Shown here piece by piece: positions 6,197 to 6,316 of a DNA stretch of 6,316 nt. Every line of letters begins with the position of its first letter. Position 1 is the first letter of the stretch. Source of the stretch: Gammaproteobacteria bacterium (GTDB lineage Bacteria > Pseudomonadota > Gammaproteobacteria > Pseudomonadales > Pseudomonadaceae); contig JAAZJF010000263.1 of NCBI GenBank assembly GCA_012800475.1, forward strand, positions 1 through 6,316, in the 5' to 3' direction. Below the pieces are notes generated by a model. The model had not been told where the DNA came from. It did not search any database and saw nothing but the letters and a program-made list of their open reading frames with translations. Both the position numbers and the translations under genes were made by a program.

Positions 6197-6272
6197 TCCG
6201 CGATAGCTCAGTTGGTAGAGCAAATGACTGTTAATCATTGGGTCCCTGGTTCGAGTCCAGGTCGTGGAGCCA
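6197..6272 (+). tRNA. tRNA-Asn(GTT)
   Basis: A full 76-nt cloverleaf can be folded. The acceptor stem pairs 6197-6203 with 6262-6268 (seven pairs, one of them G-U). The D-stem is GCTC/GAGC (6206-6209 with 6218-6221). The anticodon stem AATGA/TCATT (6223-6227 with 6235-6239) closes the loop CTGTTAA, with anticodon GTT at 6230-6232. The variable loop is GGGTC. The T-stem CCTGG/CCAGG (6245-6249 with 6257-6261) closes the loop TTCGAGT. The discriminator G6269 and an encoded CCA (6270-6272) follow. It resembles E. coli tRNA-Asn. It decodes AAC and AAU and is the first gene of the tRNA cluster behind the promoter at 6118-6145. Confidence 0.98.
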
Positions 6273-6273
6273 T

Positions 6274-6316
6274 CGGGGTATAGCGCAGTCCGGTAGCGCG
6301 CCTGCTTTGGGAGCAG
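6274..6316 (+). tRNA. tRNA-Pro(TGG), 3' end cut by window edge
   Basis: The first 43 nt of a tRNA are visible. The 5' acceptor strand is CGGGGTA (6274-6280). The D-stem is GCGC/GCGC (6283-6286 with 6296-6299), with loop AGTCCGGTA. The anticodon stem is CCTGC (6301-6305), with its partner GCAG starting at 6313. The loop TTTGGGA carries anticodon TGG at 6308-6310. The start C and the layout match bacterial tRNA-Pro(UGG), as in E. coli. The T-arm and the 3' acceptor strand lie beyond the window. Only one base (T6273) separates it from the CCA of tRNA-Asn, so both come from one precursor. Confidence 0.95.

Noticed and set aside
1..6316. A novel defence, mobile or biosynthetic system in the window
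   Set aside because: All substantial coding regions belong to known families in a conserved neighbourhood; no integrase, transposase, direct-repeat array or toxin-antitoxin-like pair was seen on either strand.

Overview
The window looks like chromosomal DNA of a gammaproteobacterium, most likely in or near the Pseudomonadaceae. The evidence is the gene order pilQ-aroK-aroB-damX-like, the close resemblance of the reading frames to Pseudomonas-type PilQ, AroK, AroB and the SPOR/ATPase protein that follows aroB there, and the AcrR/TtgR-type repressor. Base composition appears close to balanced (estimated by eye, not computed), so it is not a classical high-GC Pseudomonas. A low-GC relative such as a Thiopseudomonas/Oblitimonas-like genus is a reasonable but unproven guess.

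Bases 1-5229 hold five genes on the + strand, tightly packed and probably one transcription unit or two overlapping ones. They are the 3' part of pilQ (type IV pilus secretin), aroK (shikimate kinase, starting inside the pilQ stop codon), aroB (3-dehydroquinate synthase, after a 102-nt gap), a damX-like gene (ATPase domain, one membrane segment, Pro/Ala-rich linker, SPOR domain) and rlmJ (23S rRNA adenine-N6 methyltransferase, whose ribosome-binding site overlaps the damX-like stop). The functions are pilus assembly, two steps of the shikimate pathway, a septal peptidoglycan-binding protein and ribosome modification. They do not form one pathway; the grouping is a conserved housekeeping neighbourhood.

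Bases 5245-5889 carry, on the - strand and converging on rlmJ with a 15-nt gap, a TetR-family regulator closest to AcrR/TtgR efflux repressors. No efflux operon lies next to it within the window. Bases 5890-6196 contain no gene I can support. They hold a possible operator near the regulator and, at the right end, a near-consensus sigma-70 promoter (TTGACA, 16 bp, TAGAAT) facing a tRNA cluster. The cluster is tRNA-Asn(GTT), complete with encoded CCA, then after a single spacer base tRNA-Pro(TGG), cut off by the window edge.

I found no mobile element, CRISPR array, toxin-antitoxin pair or phage-defence system, and nothing amounting to a clearly undescribed system. The points most worth a second look are the tRNA promoter, the 1-nt tRNA spacer, the efflux-type regulator without its pump, the placement of rlmJ behind the damX-like gene, and a short - strand reading frame across the tRNA promoter region.
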